NCBI RefSeq assembly: GCF_030348825.1
Contig: NZ_JAUCES010000005.1
Coordinates: 1,178,001-1,242,000, forward strand
Source: Fictibacillus sp. b24
GTDB taxonomy: Bacteria > Bacillota > Bacilli > Bacillales > Fictibacillaceae
Direction of reading: 5' to 3'
Length of the DNA: 64,000 nt
Shown: positions 26,980 to 36,336 of the stretch, piece after piece
Position numbering within the stretch: the first letter of the stretch is position 1
Layout: every line of letters starts with the position of its first letter
Position numbers and translations under genes: made by a program
Notes under the pieces: model-generated
The model's input: the letters and a program-made list of their open reading frames with translations, nothing else
Database searches by the model: none
What the model was told of the DNA's origin: nothing

Positions 26980-27108
26980 GTTGATTGGAGCGCAAGGTTG
27001 CCGACTCCTATGGGACGAGTTGTCAGGTGGAGACTCCTAATGGCGCAAAGCGGCAGGAGGCTCACCGTTCGCCCCATGGAAAGCGAGCAACCTGGAGTGG
27101 AAATCAAC
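26980..27108 (-). repeat. Dispersed palindromic repeat, copy 6 (type B)
   Basis: A 129-bp core upstream of the SASP gene and antisense to it; about 90% similar by eye to copy 3 at tyrS in the apical part (GGAGACTCCTAATGGCGC). Outer end GAGCTGTTGCTTTTGC starts at 26941. No convincing sigma-G promoter was found in 27109-27208. Confidence 0.88.
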
Positions 27109-27224
27109 TGCTTTCAAATGCCTTCTTTTTTAATACAAACCAAAATGGCAACACACACAACAATTTCCAAGAATTGAATCGGCCATTTAGACACACATTA
27201 TTAGTACAAAGGAGGTGAAACAAC

Positions 27225-27410
27225 ATGGCAAACCAAAACCAATTAGTAGTACCAGGTGCACAACAAGCTGTAGACCAAATGAAGTATGAAATCGCTTCTG
27301 AATTCGGTGTGAACCTAGGACCAGACAGCACTTCTCGTGCTAACGGATCTGTAGGTGGAGAAATCACTAAGCGTCTAGTAGCTCAAGCTCTAGGTGGATA
27401 CTCAAAATAA
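27225..27410 (+). CDS. sspA: Alpha/beta-type small acid-soluble spore protein
   Basis: A 61-residue SASP that coats spore DNA and protects it from UV and heat. Contains the germination-protease site region [10 protein letters not shown] and the conserved [12 protein letters not shown] motif. AAAGGAGGTG precedes the ATG by 7 bases. Position after thiI matches B. subtilis sspA, though in organisms with several paralogues the exact letter may differ. Expected to be sigma-G dependent; followed by its own terminator. Confidence 0.93.
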   Translation: MANQNQLVVPGAQQAVDQMKYEIASEFGVNLGPDSTSRANGSVGGEITKRLVAQALGGYSK

Positions 27411-27426
27411 ATAGTAAATGGCTAAC

Positions 27427-27453
27427 GGAGCGGGTTGTCCCCGCTCCTTTTTA
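27427..27453 (+). terminator. SASP gene terminator
   Basis: GGAGCGG / CCGCTCC with TTTTTATTT. Confidence 0.9.
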
Positions 27454-27545
27454 TTTCGGTTTATAATGACTTAATTTTATAAATTTTCTAAAATATATTA
27501 TAATGGAGTTGATCAACACGAATATATCGAAAGGGTGACTGTAAC

Positions 27546-29120
27546 ATGAATTTAATTGCTCCGAATGTTTATAACTTAACAGAAGAAATGGAAAAATACG
27601 CTATAAACCCTGATAAAAAAGCTTTAATCTGGATGGATGAAGAAAATGCAACCGAGGAGATCACTTACAAAAACCTTTTAGATAGAGCTAATCAAATTGC
27701 AAATTCATTAGAAGAGTTAGGGCTCACAAAAGGTGACCGTGTACTCATCATCATGCCTCGATTAATTGAAACGTATGCCGTTTATATTGGCTGCTTAAAA
27801 GCAGGCATTTCTGTTATACCTTGTTCTGAAATGCTAAGAGCCAAAGATTTAAGTTATCGGGTGCAGCATAGTGGAGCAAAGGCAATCATTGCAGATTATC
27901 GTTTTACAGAGCAAGTGAATGATATCAAAGACGACCTGCCAACTCTTACATATAAAATTAGCGCTAACGGAGAAACGGATAACTGGCTAAGCCTTCAAGC
28001 CATAACGAATAATGTAAGCGCTTCCTACAAAGCACCTGAAACCTCTAAAGATGACATGGCTTTCTTATCTTACACATCGGGTACTACTGGACAGCCTAAA
28101 GGTGTTGTTCATACACATGGCTGGGCATATGCTCACATACGTACAGCTGCTAAAAGCTGGCTTAACATTTCAGAGAATGACAAAGTTTGGGCAACAGCAG
28201 GCCCAGGCTGGCAAAAATGGATTTGGAGTCCCTTCTTATCAACTTTAGGTACTGGATCAACAGGATTTGTATACCAAGGAAAGTTTGATCCGCAAAAATA
28301 TTTAACGCTTTTGCAAGACCAGCAAATATCTGTTTTATGCTGTACACCTACAGAGTATCGATTGATGGCTAAAGTGGATAACTTAGATCAATATCGTTTG
28401 CCGCATTTAAGAAGTGCCGTATCTGCAGGCGAACCACTAAATAGAGAAGTTATCGATACGTTCGAAAAGTATTTCCGTGTCAACGTACGTGATGGATATG
28501 GACAAACTGAAAATACATTGTTAGTCGGAACAATGGAAGGCATGGAAATCAAACCTGGATCTATGGGCAGACCAACACCGGGGAATGATGTGGAAATTAT
28601 TGATGAGAATGGAAATCCTGTAGGTGCAGGAGAGGTTGGAGATATCGCTGTTCATAAAAATTGCCCGGCTCTTTTTAAAGAGTATTACAAAGATCAGGAT
28701 CGAACAATGATGGCTTTTCGAGGAGACTATTATGTAACAGGGGATAAAGCCAAAAAAGATGCTGACGGCTACTTTTGGTTTGAAGGCAGAGGTGATGATA
28801 TCATCATTTCATCTGGATATACGATTGGACCATTTGAAGTAGAGGATGCCCTTGTAAAGCATTCAGCTGTTAAAGAGTGCGCTGTAGTTGCAAGCCCTGA
28901 TGAAATAAGAGGACATATTGTTAAGGCCTTTGTTGTACTTCGCGACGAGTCAGCTAACAAGGATATCTTAACAAAAGAACTGCAAGAACACGTAAAGCAG
29001 CTTACGGCACCATATAAATATCCAAGGTCGATTGAATATGTAAGCGATCTTCCAAAAACAACGTCTGGAAAGATTCGGCGTATTGAACTTCGTCAGTTAG
29101 AAGCTTCTAAATCAAGATGA
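27546..29120 (+). CDS. ytcI: Acyl-CoA synthetase (AMP-forming), YtcI-like
   Basis: Adenylate-forming ligase of 524 residues. Motifs: YTSGTTGQPKGV phosphate loop, DGYGQTENT, the hinge YVTGDKAKKDADGY and the C-terminal catalytic lysine in PKTTSGKIRR. It belongs to the acetyl/medium-chain acyl-CoA synthetase branch and is the second such enzyme in the window after AcsA; its substrate is unknown. ATG start 8 bases after AAAGGGTGA. Order ssp-ytcI-ytcJ is the same as in B. subtilis. No AcuA-type context, but the lysine could be acetylated. Confidence 0.9.
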   Translation: MNLIAPNVYNLTEEMEKYAINPDKKALIWMDEENATEEITYKNLLDRANQIANSLEELGLTKGDRVLIIMPRLIETYAVYIGCLKAGISVIPCSEMLRAKDLSYRVQHSGAKAIIADYRFTEQVNDIKDDLPTLTYKISANGETDNWLSLQAITNNVSASYKAPETSKDDMAFLSYTSGTTGQPKGVVHTHGWAYAHIRTAAKSWLNISENDKVWATAGPGWQKWIWSPFLSTLGTGSTGFVYQGKFDPQKYLTLLQDQQISVLCCTPTEYRLMAKVDNLDQYRLPHLRSAVSAGEPLNREVIDTFEKYFRVNVRDGYGQTENTLLVGTMEGMEIKPGSMGRPTPGNDVEIIDENGNPVGAGEVGDIAVHKNCPALFKEYYKDQDRTMMAFRGDYYVTGDKAKKDADGYFWFEGRGDDIIISSGYTIGPFEVEDALVKHSAVKECAVVASPDEIRGHIVKAFVVLRDESANKDILTKELQEHVKQLTAPYKYPRSIEYVSDLPKTTSGKIRRIELRQLEASKSR

Positions 29121-29129
29121 TTTCTTTTG

Positions 29130-29156
29130 AAAAGCAGATATTCATCTGCTTTTTTG
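29130..29156 (+). terminator. ytcI terminator
   Basis: AAAAGCAGAT / ATCTGCTTTT plus TTTG. Confidence 0.85.
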
Positions 29157-29216
29157 CTTTGATAAAAGTTATACTTATTTTTAGAAAAAGTGTTTAGTTA
29201 AAGGTGGTAATTTAAC

Positions 29217-30806
29217 GTGGGAACTTTGTTTCATAATGGGAAGATTTGCACGATGGTAACTGAAGGTGAATTTTGCGAAGCGGTATTTGTGGAGAACGGT
29301 TTGATCACCGAAACCGGGACTGAAAAAGAATTAACAGACAAGTATTTCGAAAGCATTATCAAGAAGATTGATTTACAGGGAAATATCATGTACCCGGGGT
29401 TTGTAGATAGTCATCTGCATTTGATTGGTCATGGTGAGAAATTAATTAGATTAGACCTCTCTGAAATGAAGTCCGCTGAAGAGATGGAAAGCGCACTCCG
29501 AGAGAAGGTAAACACACTTGATTCAGATGAGTGGCTGATCGGTGAAGGCTGGAATGAGAATAATTTTATCGACCGTAAAATTTTTCACAAAAATGAGCTG
29601 GATGCGATATCAGAAGGTCGCCCTGTTCTCCTATCAAGAGTTTGCCGTCATGCATTTTTAGCCAATTCTAAAGCGCTTGATTTAGCAGGGATTACAAAAG
29701 AAACACCTGATCCTGCAGGTGGAATTATCGTAAGGGACAGCAATGGTGAACCAACTGGTTTATTACATGATACTGCCGCAGAGCTTGTTAAGAAAGTGGT
29801 TCCAGAAGTATCTCAAGAGTATTTAAATCGAGCTCTGAAAACTTCTGTTCAGCATCTTCATTCACTAGGTATTACGGGAGGGCATTCGGAAGACTTAAGT
29901 TATTATGGTTATGTTGAAAGACCGTTAAAAGCTTATAAGTCTGTAATAGAAGAGGAACGTTTAAAGTTTCGTGCTCATCTTTTAGTCCATCACGAAGCAC
30001 TAAACGACTTTAAAGAAATTAAACAAGACTACCAAATACCTTTTGTAGAATATGGTGCTTTGAAAATTTTTGCAGATGGAGCTTTCGGTGGCCGCACAGC
30101 TTGGTTGTCTCAGCCATACAATGATGCTCCTGAGACATCGGGAGTATCCATACATGAAGATGAGGGATTACTACAACTTGTTCAAATTGCTCGAGAAAAT
30201 AGCATGAATATTGCCGTACATACTATTGGGGATATGGCTCTTAAGCAAACGATTGCTGTTATAAAAAAGTGTCCGCCCAAAAAGGGAAGAGATCGTCTGA
30301 TACATGTTGGACTCGTTGATGAAGAATTGATTAAAGATATGAAGCAGCTTTCAGTCATTTTGGATATACAGCCTGGTTTTGTTGCTTCAGATTTTCCTTG
30401 GCTGATTGAAAGGCTTGGAACAGACAGAATTCCGTATGCTTTTCCATTTAGAACATTAATTGATGAAGGGTTAATTTGTGCAGGTGGCTCGGATGCTCCA
30501 ATTGAACCTGTTAATCCTCTTCTTGGAATCTTTGCTGCTGTAGCACGAAGGAAGCCAGGAGAGAATCACGAAGGATATGTACCACTGCAAAAATTAACGA
30601 TGTACGAAGCAATTGGCATATATACATCCGGCAGTGCTGCTGCAATTATGCAAGAGCACCATAGAGGTTTGATTAAAGAAGGATATATCGCTGATTTTAC
30701 TGTTTTAGATCGAGATTTATTTCAAACGCCAATAGACGATATTCTCGATGTTAATGTTGTATATACGATTGTAGACGGTGACATTGTTTACGAGAAAACT
30801 ACGTAA
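29217..30806 (+). CDS. ytcJ: Amidohydrolase family 3 protein, YtcJ-like
   Basis: A metal-dependent hydrolase (529 residues) of the YtcJ/N-substituted formamide deformylase group. Metal ligands are seen in GFVDSHLHLIGHG, HTIGDMA and GGSDAPIEPVNPL; the C-terminal strand IADFTVLDRDLF is the usual composite beta-sandwich end. Substrate unknown; relatives act on exocyclic amides or formamides. GTG start at 29217, 9 bases after AAAGGTGG. It lies between ytcI and NAD kinase 2 as in B. subtilis. Confidence 0.88.
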   Translation: MGTLFHNGKICTMVTEGEFCEAVFVENGLITETGTEKELTDKYFESIIKKIDLQGNIMYPGFVDSHLHLIGHGEKLIRLDLSEMKSAEEMESALREKVNTLDSDEWLIGEGWNENNFIDRKIFHKNELDAISEGRPVLLSRVCRHAFLANSKALDLAGITKETPDPAGGIIVRDSNGEPTGLLHDTAAELVKKVVPEVSQEYLNRALKTSVQHLHSLGITGGHSEDLSYYGYVERPLKAYKSVIEEERLKFRAHLLVHHEALNDFKEIKQDYQIPFVEYGALKIFADGAFGGRTAWLSQPYNDAPETSGVSIHEDEGLLQLVQIARENSMNIAVHTIGDMALKQTIAVIKKCPPKKGRDRLIHVGLVDEELIKDMKQLSVILDIQPGFVASDFPWLIERLGTDRIPYAFPFRTLIDEGLICAGGSDAPIEPVNPLLGIFAAVARRKPGENHEGYVPLQKLTMYEAIGIYTSGSAAAIMQEHHRGLIKEGYIADFTVLDRDLFQTPIDDILDVNVVYTIVDGDIVYEKTT

Positions 30807-30853
30807 ATTCAGTCAATCAATCACTTCAAAGATTACGAAATTAATCAAAATGA

Positions 30854-30884
30854 AAAAGAGTATGCGGAGCGCATGCTCTTTTTT
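30854..30884. terminator. Bidirectional terminator, ytcJ / nadK2
   Basis: AAGAGTATGCG / CGCATGCTCTT with A and T runs either side. Confidence 0.85.
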
Positions 30885-30940
30885 GTTTGATAAGGAAATG
30901 ACAGAAACCAACAAAGAACTCTGGTTTTTTACTGATTTTA

Positions 30941-31738
30941 TTAGAGAAAGCTTCTTCTTACTTTATGCCAAAACGAATTGTCTTTTAATTTTACTGTCTT
31001 GATCCGTTTATCTGTTAGTTCGAAACTTAGTTTTTCACAGTGTTTAATGCTCATCGCCTCATTATCCATTCCAATAATCGGATAATGGCTATTGTCATGT
31101 TTAATCATAAGTGTCATTTTGCGGTTATCACTTAACAAGAATGAGGAGCCGAGGGTACGGTAGTGATTATTATTTAAAGAAGCAAGTTCACTGATCTGAT
31201 AACAAGCGAGCATAGGGTCTACAACCGCACCGTTTACAGATTTATTGTATGCCGTACTGCCTGTTGGCGTTGAAATGATCAATCCATCACCACGGAACGT
31301 TTCAAAATACAAGTCATCAATAAACACATCAATCTCAAGAGTTCGAATAATAGAAGAACGAAGAGAACATTCATTTAAGCAATAGAAGGATCCTTGTCCA
31401 TCAATATTTACCGATAAAGCGGGATACTTCCTAACTTCGATCTGCTCATTTTTCATCGCTTCTATCATACCTGCTTGATCGTCAATGTGAAAGTCGCAAT
31501 AGAATTCAGATTCTAATGTGCTTACTCCTACGTATAGACAATCATCTCTGAAACCAGTTTTGCGTACAGCTTGTAAGAAAGAGCCATCGCCACCTATGCT
31601 TGCAATAATATTCGCTTCTTTTTCATTCTCAACAACTTCGAATCCTTCAGATATCGCAAGTGATTTTAAAAGCTCAGTCTTCTCTAGAATCGAATCTTCC
31701 TTTTTGTAAAAAAAGAAAATCTTATTGCGCACAGTCAT
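30941..31738 (-). CDS. nadK2: NAD kinase 2
   Basis: ATP-dependent kinase making NADP from NAD. The 265 residues carry the ATP-NAD kinase motif IGGDGSFLQA, NECSL and GDGLIISTPTGSTAYNKS. B. subtilis has two NAD kinases; the one next to ytcJ and ytfI is YtdI (PpnKB). ATG 31738 is 7 bases after GGAGGA. It stands alone on the minus strand, divergent from ytfI. Confidence 0.93.
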   Translation of the reverse strand: MTVRNKIFFFYKKEDSILEKTELLKSLAISEGFEVVENEKEANIIASIGGDGSFLQAVRKTGFRDDCLYVGVSTLESEFYCDFHIDDQAGMIEAMKNEQIEVRKYPALSVNIDGQGSFYCLNECSLRSSIIRTLEIDVFIDDLYFETFRGDGLIISTPTGSTAYNKSVNGAVVDPMLACYQISELASLNNNHYRTLGSSFLLSDNRKMTLMIKHDNSHYPIIGMDNEAMSIKHCEKLSFELTDKRIKTVKLKDNSFWHKVRRSFL

Positions 31739-31882
31739 ACCGTATTCCTCCTTAAATCCTTCTGCTTCATTATTGTGTTCTGAATTTTATATTGAAATTC
31801 CTGTTTCTATTGTAACAGACATCAACAGAGTTTAGATTAAATAACCTCTGCCCATAATGAAGGAATAGAAGGGAAGAGTCGT

Positions 31883-32554
31883 ATGAACTGGATTTTGCTT
31901 ATTATCGGTATTCTCGTTTTTCTATTGGTCTTATTATGTGTATCAACCATTCATATCTCGGTGTATTTTGTTCACCGTAATGACAATAGTGATATTACCG
32001 TTACATTGAGAATGTATCGTTTTATAAAATACAAAATGAACGTGCCTCTTATTAGTATAGATGCACAGGACCATTCGATTAAAATTAGAGAAGAAAAACA
32101 AGGGACGATGGGACAGAAAAAAGAAAAAAAGAAAAAAGTGTCCTTTCGCCAATTGAAAAATCAATATGTAAGCTTTAAAAAAATGCTTAGTCATATTCAT
32201 CACTTTTATAAAATTCTTGCTGCTTTTTTGAAAAAAATAAAAGTAAAGAAGGTGGAATGGCATAGTGCGGTTGGACTTGGAGAAGCTTCCTCTTCTGCTA
32301 TCGCTGCAGGTACAGTATGGGGATTTAAAGGAATTGCTCTTCAAGTAATGCATACTTTCTTTAAGCTGGAAGGAAATCCGAACATATCTGTCGTTCCGGT
32401 TTTTCAAGGCATGCACAGTGAAACGCGGTTCTCTTGTATGTTTTCATTTAAAATCGGGCATGCTATTGTCGTTATGTTAAAAATCTTAAAGTCCTGGCGA
32501 ATGTCAAGTCGTTCAGCTAAGGTGAATTCTGAATATATGACTGGAGGCATGTAA
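31883..32554 (+). CDS. ytfI: DUF2953 membrane protein YtfI
   Basis: A 223-residue protein with one N-terminal membrane helix (about residues 4-28), a highly basic stretch near 75-90 (EKKKKK) and a DUF2953 C-terminal region containing WHSAVGLGEASSSAIAAG. Function unknown. It is 2 bases ahead of ytfJ, a sporulation gene, so the pair is probably co-transcribed and linked to sporulation or germination. GGGAAGAG precedes the ATG. Confidence 0.88.
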   Translation: MNWILLIIGILVFLLVLLCVSTIHISVYFVHRNDNSDITVTLRMYRFIKYKMNVPLISIDAQDHSIKIREEKQGTMGQKKEKKKKVSFRQLKNQYVSFKKMLSHIHHFYKILAAFLKKIKVKKVEWHSAVGLGEASSSAIAAGTVWGFKGIALQVMHTFFKLEGNPNISVVPVFQGMHSETRFSCMFSFKIGHAIVVMLKILKSWRMSSRSAKVNSEYMTGGM

Positions 32555-32556
32555 AA

Positions 32557-33009
32557 ATGAGTGAACATCCAATCCAGGGTTTAATGAAAACCGCGATGGA
32601 AAATTTAAAAGAAATGATCGATGTGAATACGATTATCGGTGATCCGGTAGAAACCCCTGACGGCAGTGTGATTTTAACTGTATCAAAGGTAGGGTTTGGG
32701 TTTGCTGCAGGCGGAAGTGAGTTTGGGAATCAAGAAGAATCATCACGTGCATCAACTCAGCAAGGGACTTCAAGTCAATCGAAAGAGATGCCGTTTGGCG
32801 GAGGAAGCGGGGGAGGAGTTTCAATCACTCCAATCGCATTCCTTGTCGTAAGCAACACAGGGATTAAAACGATTCACTTAGATAATAGCACACATTTATA
32901 TGAGAGAATTTTAGATCTAGCTCCTGGTGTAATTGATAAACTGCAGCATATTATGAATAAAAATAAAAACAATCAAGGGCCATCAAGTACACAAAATCAT
33001 GAGTTTTAA
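32557..33009 (+). CDS. ytfJ: GerW-family sporulation protein YtfJ
   Basis: A 150-residue protein of the GerW/YtfJ family, found in endospore formers; in B. subtilis it is made in the forespore and affects germination. The conserved motif VNTIIGDPVETPDGSVILTV opens the domain, a Gly/Ser-rich loop (FGGGSGGG, about residue 87) follows, then the ITPIAFLVV strand. GGAGG overlaps the end of ytfI. A terminator follows at once. Confidence 0.93.
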   Translation: MSEHPIQGLMKTAMENLKEMIDVNTIIGDPVETPDGSVILTVSKVGFGFAAGGSEFGNQEESSRASTQQGTSSQSKEMPFGGGSGGGVSITPIAFLVVSNTGIKTIHLDNSTHLYERILDLAPGVIDKLQHIMNKNKNNQGPSSTQNHEF

Positions 33010-33036
33010 AAAAGCTAACATCTCGTTAGCTTTTTC
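33008..33036 (+). terminator. ytfI-ytfJ terminator
   Basis: AAAAAGCTAAC / GTTAGCTTTTT starting at the stop codon. Confidence 0.88.
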
Positions 33037-33102
33037 TTCTGCATTGCTTTAAGATGAAAGGGAAAGTACATATTATTATTTCTTTGAGGAGGAGTATGAA
33101 TC

Positions 33103-33600
33103 ATGAGCGTAACATTTAAAGAAAAACCAGTTACATTACTAGGAAACGAAGTAAAAGTAGGGGACCAAGCTCCCGATTTTAAAGTGTTGGCAAACGATAT
33201 GTCAGAAGTAACTCTAGCTGACTCAAAAGGAAGCGTACGTTTAATTGCCGCTGTACCTTCTGTTGATACAGGTGTTTGTGATGCTGAAGTTCGTCGTTTC
33301 AATGAAGAGGCATCAAAGCTCGATAACGTAAAAGTGTTAACCGTTTCAGTGGACTTGCCTTTCGCACAAAAAAGATGGTGTGCTGCAGCTGGCATTGAAA
33401 ATGTTCAAACTCTTTCTGATCATCGTGACCTTTCATTCGGTAAGGCTTATGGCGTTGCGATAGAAGAACTTCGCCTTCTTGCGAGATCTGTTTTTGTTAT
33501 CGATAGCTCAGACAAGATCACTTATGTGGAATATGTTAGTGAAGTAACGAGTCACCCTAACTACGAAGCAGCAATCGAAGCGGCTAAAGCTGCAAAATAA
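33103..33600 (+). CDS. tpx: Thiol peroxidase, 2-Cys peroxiredoxin
   Basis: Reduces hydrogen peroxide and alkyl hydroperoxides with thioredoxin. Of 165 residues, peroxidatic Cys59 lies in [14 protein letters not shown] and resolving Cys93 in KRWCAAAG, the spacing of atypical 2-Cys Tpx enzymes. GAGGAGGAG precedes the ATG. It lies between ytfJ and ytxK as in B. subtilis, with its own terminator. Confidence 0.97.
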   Translation: MSVTFKEKPVTLLGNEVKVGDQAPDFKVLANDMSEVTLADSKGSVRLIAAVPSVDTGVCDAEVRRFNEEASKLDNVKVLTVSVDLPFAQKRWCAAAGIENVQTLSDHRDLSFGKAYGVAIEELRLLARSVFVIDSSDKITYVEYVSEVTSHPNYEAAIEAAKAAK

Positions 33601-33610
33601 GCAATCAGAC

Positions 33611-33646
33611 ATCTCCGGTAGAGCCAATACATACCGGAGATTTTTA
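33611..33646 (+). terminator. tpx terminator
   Basis: ATCTCCGGTA / TACCGGAGAT with five T. Confidence 0.88.
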
Positions 33647-33795
33647 TTTGTATCTGTTAACAATTCAGTTGTTACACGAAATCAATCATTTATAAAAACA
33701 AAAGTATAATAAATAACCTGAAAAACGTTAACCATTGTATTTTTTAGCTTGGATTTGCTAAAATGTTTCCTGTGTAAACTTAGGAGGAAGCGGAT

Positions 33796-34794
33796 ATGAG
33801 TTCTTTTAAAGATGTAGAAAAATTGTTTGTAACGATGGATAATACAGCAACGGCAATCAAGGATAAACTTGACCTGCCTTATTTAGATGCACTTGTCGAA
33901 ACGGGAGAGAACCTGTTTTTTCAGGAGATACCAAAAGAGTACCCTAAAGAATTAACGAATGTTTTAACGGATGAATACAAGAAGATTAACTTAACTGAAT
34001 TCGGCAAAGAAGAAACGCGTAAAGCGTTTCAGCTCGCAGTATTAAAAGGGATGAAAGAAGCTGTTCAGCCTCATCATGCCATGACGCCAGATGCTGTTGC
34101 TTTATTTGCAGGCTATCTTGTTCAAAAGTTTGCTAATAAATCCGAAACCCTAACCCTTTTAGACCCTGTAGTGGGCTCAGGGAATTTGATAACAGCTGTC
34201 ATGAACCAGCTTAAAGATAAAGAAACAGTTGCTTTTGGAGTAGAAGTAGATGAAACACTTTTACGATTAGCTTGGGTAAATGCTAATATACAAAAACATA
34301 AAGTAGAGCTTTTTCATCAAGACGTGATCAAGCCGCTTTATGCTGATCCGGTTGATGTGGTGATTGCAGATCTGCCTGTTGGCTATTATCCTGACGATGA
34401 AAGTGCAAAAGCATTTAAGGTCCATGAAAAAGAAGGTCATACATTCGCGCATCATCTAATCATTGAACAAGCGATCCATCACTTGAAAGAAGCAGGTATA
34501 GGCCTATTTATTGTACCGAACAACATTTTTGAAAGTGAACAAGCTGAGCTGCTTAAAGCGTGGATGAAAGAAACAGTCACGGTATTAGGGCTTTTACAGC
34601 TTCCGGAATCATTATTCAAATCTGCTGTTCACGCCAAAAGCATCCTAATTCTGCAAAAGAATGGAGAAGGAGCTATAAAGCCTAAACAAGCGATGCTTGC
34701 TCAGCTGCCGTCCTTCTCGAACAAAAATGGATTAGGAAATGTCATGGAACAGATGAATGATTGGTTTAAAACAGAATGGGAACGTGAAAAATAA
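33796..34794 (+). CDS. ytxK: N6-adenine methylase-like SAM methyltransferase YtxK
   Basis: A 332-residue class I SAM-dependent methyltransferase. The SAM loop is LLDPVVGSGNLITAV and the position of the catalytic NPPY/NPPF motif of N6-adenine methylases is occupied by DLPVGYYP, so the target may not be DNA adenine. Helical N-terminal domain of about 100 residues. Function unknown; the gene is conserved upstream of ackA in Bacillaceae. TAGGAGGAAG ribosome site. Confidence 0.9.
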   Translation: MSSFKDVEKLFVTMDNTATAIKDKLDLPYLDALVETGENLFFQEIPKEYPKELTNVLTDEYKKINLTEFGKEETRKAFQLAVLKGMKEAVQPHHAMTPDAVALFAGYLVQKFANKSETLTLLDPVVGSGNLITAVMNQLKDKETVAFGVEVDETLLRLAWVNANIQKHKVELFHQDVIKPLYADPVDVVIADLPVGYYPDDESAKAFKVHEKEGHTFAHHLIIEQAIHHLKEAGIGLFIVPNNIFESEQAELLKAWMKETVTVLGLLQLPESLFKSAVHAKSILILQKNGEGAIKPKQAMLAQLPSFSNKNGLGNVMEQMNDWFKTEWEREK

Positions 34795-34825
34795 CAGCGT
34801 GGGATAAAACCTATGCTGTTTTTTT
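34793..34825 (+). terminator. ytxK terminator
   Basis: AACAGCGTGGG / CCTATGCTGTT, then five more T. Confidence 0.75.
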
Positions 34826-34832
34826 ATGTGTT

Positions 34833-34846
34833 TGCAAACGGATTCA
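34833..34846 (+). promoter_or_regulatory. Upstream cre-like site of ackA
   Basis: TGCAAACGGATTCA keeps TG, AA, CG and CA at the cre positions (12 of 14). Confidence 0.5.
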
Positions 34847-34870
34847 AGTCTGAATTGCATGAATATAAGG

Positions 34871-34917
34871 TGTAAGCGTTTTACAACCTTGATATTAACA
34901 ATGGGCAGTGTTTAAAT
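34871..34917 (+). promoter_or_regulatory. ackA promoter with adjacent cre-like site
   Basis: TGTAAGCGTTTTACA (34871-34885), a cre half-palindrome with one extra base, sits upstream of TTGATA (34889-34894), a 17-base spacer and TTAAAT (34912-34917). The cre centre is about 46 bases before the predicted start, where CcpA activates ackA in B. subtilis. Confidence 0.6.
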
Positions 34918-35000
34918 AAGGAAGGATTATAGTATCAAATGAGACAGAAGTGTGCTGACTGCATCCTTCTTTTTCATTGAATATGAAGGAGATGGCTATT

Positions 35001-36188
35001 TTGGCTAAAATTATTGCAATTAATGCCGGAAGCTCGTCCTTAAAATTTCAGTTACTTCAAATGCCTGAAGAAGAGGTACTGACAAAAGGACTTGTAGAAC
35101 GTATCGGATTAAACGACTCAGTTTTCACGATCGAAGTAAATGGTGAAAAAGTAAAAGAAATTAAAGATATTCATGATCATTCAGAAGCAGTGTCTATGCT
35201 TTTAGATAAATTAGTTAAACATAACATTATTTCTTCCCTTGATGAGATCGAAGGAATTGGCCACCGTGTCGTTCATGGCGGAGAAAAGTTTAATGATTCT
35301 GTTCTTATCACAGATGAGATATTAAATGAAATTGAAGAGATTTCATATCTTGCGCCATTGCACAATCCAGCCAATGTTGTTGGAATTAAAGCGTTCAAAA
35401 CGGTATTGCCTGATGTACCTGCAGTTGCCGTTTTTGATACAGCTTTCCATCAGTCCATGCCTGAAAAATCATTTTTATACAGCCTTCCATACGAATATTA
35501 CGAAGAGTATGGTATTCGTAAATACGGATTCCACGGAACAAGTCATAAATATGTTTCTGAAAGAGCAGCAGAGCTTCTTGGACGTCCGGTTGAACAGCTT
35601 CGTCTTTTATCTTGCCATTTAGGAAACGGTGCAAGCATTGCAGCGATCGAAGGTGGAAAATCAATTGATACCTCTATGGGTTTCACACCTTTAGCGGGTG
35701 TTACAATGGGAACTCGTTCAGGTAACATTGATCCATCATTAATCCCTTATATCATGCAAAAGACAGGTCAAAGTGCTGAAGAAGTAATTAATGTATTGAA
35801 CAATAAGAGTGGAATGCTAGGTGTTTCTGGATTCTCTTCTGACCTTCGTGACATCGAAAGTGAAGCTGAGAAAGGGAATGAACGTGCTGAACTTGCTTTA
35901 GAAGTTTTTGCTAGCCGTATCCATAAATATATCGGTTCTTATGCAGCAAGAATGGCAGGCATTGATGCAATTATCTTCACAGCTGGTATCGGTGAAAACA
36001 GTACGGCAGTTCGCGAGCGTGTACTTCGCGGATTAGAATTTATGGGTGTGTATTGGGACCCTGCTCTAAACCAAGTTCGCGGTAAAGAAGCATTTATCAG
36101 CTATCCTCACTCTCCAGTAAAAGTAATAGTCATTCCTACGAATGAAGAAGTTATGATTGCTCGAGATACGATGCGTATTGCGATGTAA
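35001..36188 (+). CDS. ackA: Acetate kinase
   Basis: Makes ATP and acetate from acetyl phosphate in carbon overflow. ASKHA-fold kinase: NAGSSSLKF at the N terminus, [39 protein letters not shown] and FTAGIGENS. The start is TTG at 35001, 7 bases after AAGGAGATG, giving 395 residues beginning [10 protein letters not shown], the same length and start as B. subtilis AckA; the in-frame ATGs upstream are badly placed. Two cre-like sites and a promoter lie upstream, consistent with CcpA activation. Single gene with its own terminator. Confidence 0.96.
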   Translation: MAKIIAINAGSSSLKFQLLQMPEEEVLTKGLVERIGLNDSVFTIEVNGEKVKEIKDIHDHSEAVSMLLDKLVKHNIISSLDEIEGIGHRVVHGGEKFNDSVLITDEILNEIEEISYLAPLHNPANVVGIKAFKTVLPDVPAVAVFDTAFHQSMPEKSFLYSLPYEYYEEYGIRKYGFHGTSHKYVSERAAELLGRPVEQLRLLSCHLGNGASIAAIEGGKSIDTSMGFTPLAGVTMGTRSGNIDPSLIPYIMQKTGQSAEEVINVLNNKSGMLGVSGFSSDLRDIESEAEKGNERAELALEVFASRIHKYIGSYAARMAGIDAIIFTAGIGENSTAVRERVLRGLEFMGVYWDPALNQVRGKEAFISYPHSPVKVIVIPTNEEVMIARDTMRIAM

Positions 36189-36194
36189 TTTTAT

Positions 36195-36237
36195 AAAACA
36201 GCCTTTTCATGCCCATGCATGTAAAGGCTGTTTTTTT
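36195..36237 (+). terminator. ackA terminator
   Basis: AAAACAGCCTTT / AAAGGCTGTTTT with an inner CATGC-GCATG stem. Confidence 0.88.
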
Positions 36238-36336
36238 ATTTGAAAATGCTCTGTAAAGAAGGAAAACAGATTGTTATAGCGTAAACCCTTTTATGTACTT
36301 AAAATAGTGTGCACCTATATGAGGGAGTTCTGTCTG

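Noticed and set aside
26941-27208. Sigma-G promoter for the SASP gene (TGAATC ... CATTATTA)
   Set aside because: The spacing is 15 and the transcript would begin inside the ribosome site, so it is not a credible promoter.
27546-29120. ytcI as a duplicate of acsA
   Set aside because: They share only the general adenylate-forming enzyme motifs; lengths, N termini and neighbours differ, so it is a separate subfamily rather than a local duplication.
30905-30930. Second terminator-like hairpin (AAACCA ... TGGTTTTTT) near nadK2
   Set aside because: Stem of only six pairs with a long loop; the stronger hairpin at 30854-30884 explains termination.
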